Assembly: GCA_018399015.1 (NCBI GenBank)
Contig: CP073761.1
Location: 930,001 to 994,000, forward strand
Reading direction: 5' to 3'
Source: Cyanobium sp. M30B3
Lineage (GTDB): Bacteria > Cyanobacteriota > Cyanobacteriia > PCC-6307 > Cyanobiaceae
Length of the DNA stretch: 64,000 nucleotides
The stretch's first letter is position 1; each line of letters opens with the position of its first letter. A model generated the notes under the pieces. That model searched no databases, was not told the DNA's origin, and was given only the letters and a program-made list of their open reading frames with translations. Position numbers and translations under genes: made by a program. Of this stretch, positions 62,185 through 64,000 are shown piece after piece.

Positions 62185-63696
62185 TCAGCCCCGCAGCCAT
62201 TCGGTGACGCCGCCGGGCCGGTCGATCAGCTCGATGCCCTGCTCCTTGAGCTGGGTGCGGATCCGGTCGGCCGTGGCGAAGTCGCGGCTGGCCTTGGCGG
62301 CCTGGCGCCGGGCGATCAGGGCCTCGATCTCGGCCTGGCTGGGCCCGCCGGCCTCCCCCCGGGTCGCGGCTGCCAGCGGCTCGGGTCTGAGGCCCAGCAC
62401 TGCGGCCAGCTCCTGCAGCAGAGCTGCCTGGGCGAGCAGGGCGGGTGCCTGGGCCTCCTCGGCTGCCGCCTGATCGCCGCGTTCGAGCCGGTTGGCCAGG
62501 CCCCGCAGGGGGCGGGCCAGATCGAACAGCACCGCCAGGGCCGCCGCGGTGTTGAGGTCGTCGTCCATGGCCGCCACAAAGCGCGCCCGGGCGGCGGCCA
62601 GGTCGGCAGGGAGCCCGGCTGGATCGCTGGCCAGCTGGGCTGGGGTTGGCGTGTCGGCAGGGAGTGGTTGGCGATCGAGCACGGCCGCTCGGGTGACACG
62701 CTTGGCCAGCTCCAGGGCGGCGTTGAGGCCCTTCCAGCCTGTGGAGGCCGCTTCCAGGGCCTCGGCGGTGAAGTCGAGCGGTTTGCGGTAGTGAGCCTGC
62801 AACACGAACAGCCGCAGGGTCATCGGTGAGACGCCCGATTCGAGCAGGGCGCGGATGGTGGTGAAGTTGCCGAGCGACTTGCTCATCTTTTCGCCGCCCA
62901 CATTCACCATGCCGTTGTGCAGCCAGTAGTGGGCCAGCTCCCGGCCGCTGGCCGCCTCCGACTGGGCGATCTCGTTCTCGTGGTGCGGAAACACCAGGTC
63001 GGCGCCGCCCAGGTGGATGTCGATCGTGTCGCCCAGCTCCTCGCGCACCATCGCCGAGCACTCGATGTGCCAGCCGGGCCGGCCCGGACCCCAGGGGGAT
63101 TCAAAACTGGGCTCCCCGGGCTTGGCCCCCTTCCACAGGGCGAAGTCGAAGGGGTGCTGCTTGCGCGCCTCCTCCTCGGTCGCCACCCGTCCGGAGGCGT
63201 TCTCCTGCTGCTCGGCCAGATCGCGGCCGCTCAGCTTGCCGTAGCCGGCGTGTTTCATCACGGCGAAATACACGTCGCCGTCGGCGGAGTAGGCGGCGCC
63301 TTTGGCTTCCAGCTCCTGAATCAACAGCCGGATTGCATCGAGGGAGCGGGTGGCGCGGGGCATGCGGTCGGCCGGCAGGATGTTGAGCCGGGCCATGTCG
63401 GCCACGAAGGCCCCGATGTTGCGCTCGCTCACCGCCTCCATCGAGCTGCCCTCTTCCGCGGCGCGTCTGAGGATCTTGTCGTCGATGTCGGTGTAGTTCT
63501 GTACAAATATGACGGTGTAGCCGCTCCAGATCAGGTAGCGGCGCAGCACGTCCCAGTTGATGTAGCTGCGGGCGTGGCCCAGGTGGCAGAGGTCGTACAC
63601 CGTGACCCCGCAGCAGTAGATGCTCACCCGGCCGGGCTCGATCGGCCGGAACGCCTCCACGCGCCGGGTGAGGGTGTTGCTGAGCTGCAGGGTCAC
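62185..63696 (-). CDS. cysS: Cysteine--tRNA ligase
   Basis: A 503-aa class I synthetase. The HIGH-type motif is [40 protein letters not shown] and [20 protein letters not shown] hold zinc ligands; [12 protein letters not shown] is KMSKS. GTG 63696 ([20 protein letters not shown]) is preferred because it matches the family N-terminus; GTG 63780 would add 28 unmatched residues. It is divergent from the YdcF-like gene. Confidence 0.95.
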   Translation of the reverse strand: MTLQLSNTLTRRVEAFRPIEPGRVSIYCCGVTVYDLCHLGHARSYINWDVLRRYLIWSGYTVIFVQNYTDIDDKILRRAAEEGSSMEAVSERNIGAFVADMARLNILPADRMPRATRSLDAIRLLIQELEAKGAAYSADGDVYFAVMKHAGYGKLSGRDLAEQQENASGRVATEEEARKQHPFDFALWKGAKPGEPSFESPWGPGRPGWHIECSAMVREELGDTIDIHLGGADLVFPHHENEIAQSEAASGRELAHYWLHNGMVNVGGEKMSKSLGNFTTIRALLESGVSPMTLRLFVLQAHYRKPLDFTAEALEAASTGWKGLNAALELAKRVTRAAVLDRQPLPADTPTPAQLASDPAGLPADLAAARARFVAAMDDDLNTAAALAVLFDLARPLRGLANRLERGDQAAAEEAQAPALLAQAALLQELAAVLGLRPEPLAAATRGEAGGPSQAEIEALIARRQAAKASRDFATADRIRTQLKEQGIELIDRPGGVTEWLRG

Positions 63697-63831
63697 GGGG
63701 TCCAGCGGGCTGGGTCTGGATCGTGCCACAGCGGCCCGGACGGGTCCCACGGCAGCAGCGGCTGAGCCCAGGATTGGCACGGCTCATCCGCCAGCTTCAC
63801 GCGCCAGCCCCAACCCCTGCTTCTCCCCACC

Positions 63832-64000
63832 ATGTTCCTGCTGAGCAAGCTTCTGCCGCTGCTGGTGCTGCCCCTGGGCCTGGCGCTGCTGCTGCTGCTG
63901 TATGGCGTCCTCCGCTCCAGGCGCTGGACCGCCCGGGCTGCCCTGGTGATCCTCTGGCTGTTCGCCACCCCCCTCACGGGCGAGTTGCTCTGGCGCAGCC
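63832..64000 (+). CDS. YdcF/DUF218 family membrane protein (N-terminus only)
   Basis: The frame from ATG 63832 reads MFLLSKLLPLLVLPLGLALL, LLLYGVLRSRRWTARAALVI, LWLFATPLTGELLWRS and runs off the window. Two N-terminal helices with STP/ATP between them are typical of YdcF-like (DUF218) proteins. The catalytic domain is outside the window, so the assignment is provisional. Confidence 0.55.
   Translation, partial: MFLLSKLLPLLVLPLGLALLLLLYGVLRSRRWTARAALVILWLFATPLTGELLWRS

Noticed and set aside
1-64000. CRISPR array, transposase, prophage or integrase genes
   Set aside because: No regularly spaced long repeats with unique spacers and no recognisable transposase, integrase or phage structural protein were found. 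The tandem repeats seen are adjacent copies without spacers.

Overview
The window is a very GC-rich (roughly 70%) piece of a cyanobacterial chromosome, best matching the Synechococcus/Cyanobium (alpha-cyanobacterial) group. The evidence is psbD/psbC with the overlapping GTG start, ycf4, petM, ycf39, a CpcS/CpeS-type phycobiliprotein lyase, an Ftn2/ZipN (ARC6-like) division protein, NTRC, and several small cyanobacteria-only proteins. Genes are dense. Many are joined by 4-bp ATGA/GTGA overlaps, and GTG starts are common.

Layout. 0-3 kb: a DUF3122 gene cut by the window edge, coupled to a GH116 beta-glycosidase. 3.0-4.45 kb: a decayed patch with tandem repeats, a broken MNT-HEPN toxin-antitoxin pair and a collapsed VapBC-like gene. 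4.5-9.8 kb: cobL, DUF192, an atypical response regulator, nadK, pheS, surE. 9.8-13.1 kb: DUF3611, ribF, a 41-aa membrane protein, thiE, thiS. 13.1-20.7 kb: frameshifted DUF1517, larB/TIGR03792/ispF operon, a large PAS histidine kinase, a divergent NfeD/SPFH pair, YbjQ. 20.6-29.7 kb: trmD, lyase, era, Bax-inhibitor-like protein, phoH, rpsP, ffh, ftn2. 29.8-34.9 kb: pdhA, a group 2 sigma factor, frameshifted nnr, mnmA. 34.9-36.35 kb: a lower-GC insertion with an intact Xre-RES toxin-antitoxin pair and gene remnants. 36.35-39.8 kb: ferredoxin, cobQ, maf, a YcgJ-like secreted protein. 40.0-49.3 kb: psbC/psbD, ycf4, lipoprotein cyclophilin, ilvN, alpha/beta hydrolase, Trm1, petM, ycf39, pseudouridine synthase, infA. 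49.4-57.8 kb: NTRC, an SF2 helicase, pntA-pntAb-pntB, hydrolase, a [2Fe-2S] protein. 57.8-64 kb: dxr, DUF368, truncated RluA, SNF symporter, cysS, and the start of a YdcF gene.

How it works together. Most genes are housekeeping: photosynthesis, isoprenoids (ispF, dxr), cofactors (cobL, cobQ, thiE, thiS, ribF, nadK), redox poise (nadK, Pnt, NTRC), and tRNA or ribosome maturation (trmD, trm1, mnmA, era, infA, rpsP, pheS, cysS). Accessory signal is concentrated at 3.0-4.45 kb, 34.9-36.35 kb and perhaps 51.1-53.3 kb. I did not find a clearly new multi-gene system. The best leads are the orphan plus-strand terminator in an AT-rich gap beside the helicase, the phosphorylation-site-less response regulator, unassigned small membrane peptides, operator-like repeats before ntrC and the sigma gene, and a cluster of frameshifts at G/C homopolymers that probably reflects sequence errors. 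No tRNA, rRNA, CRISPR or transposase gene was seen.
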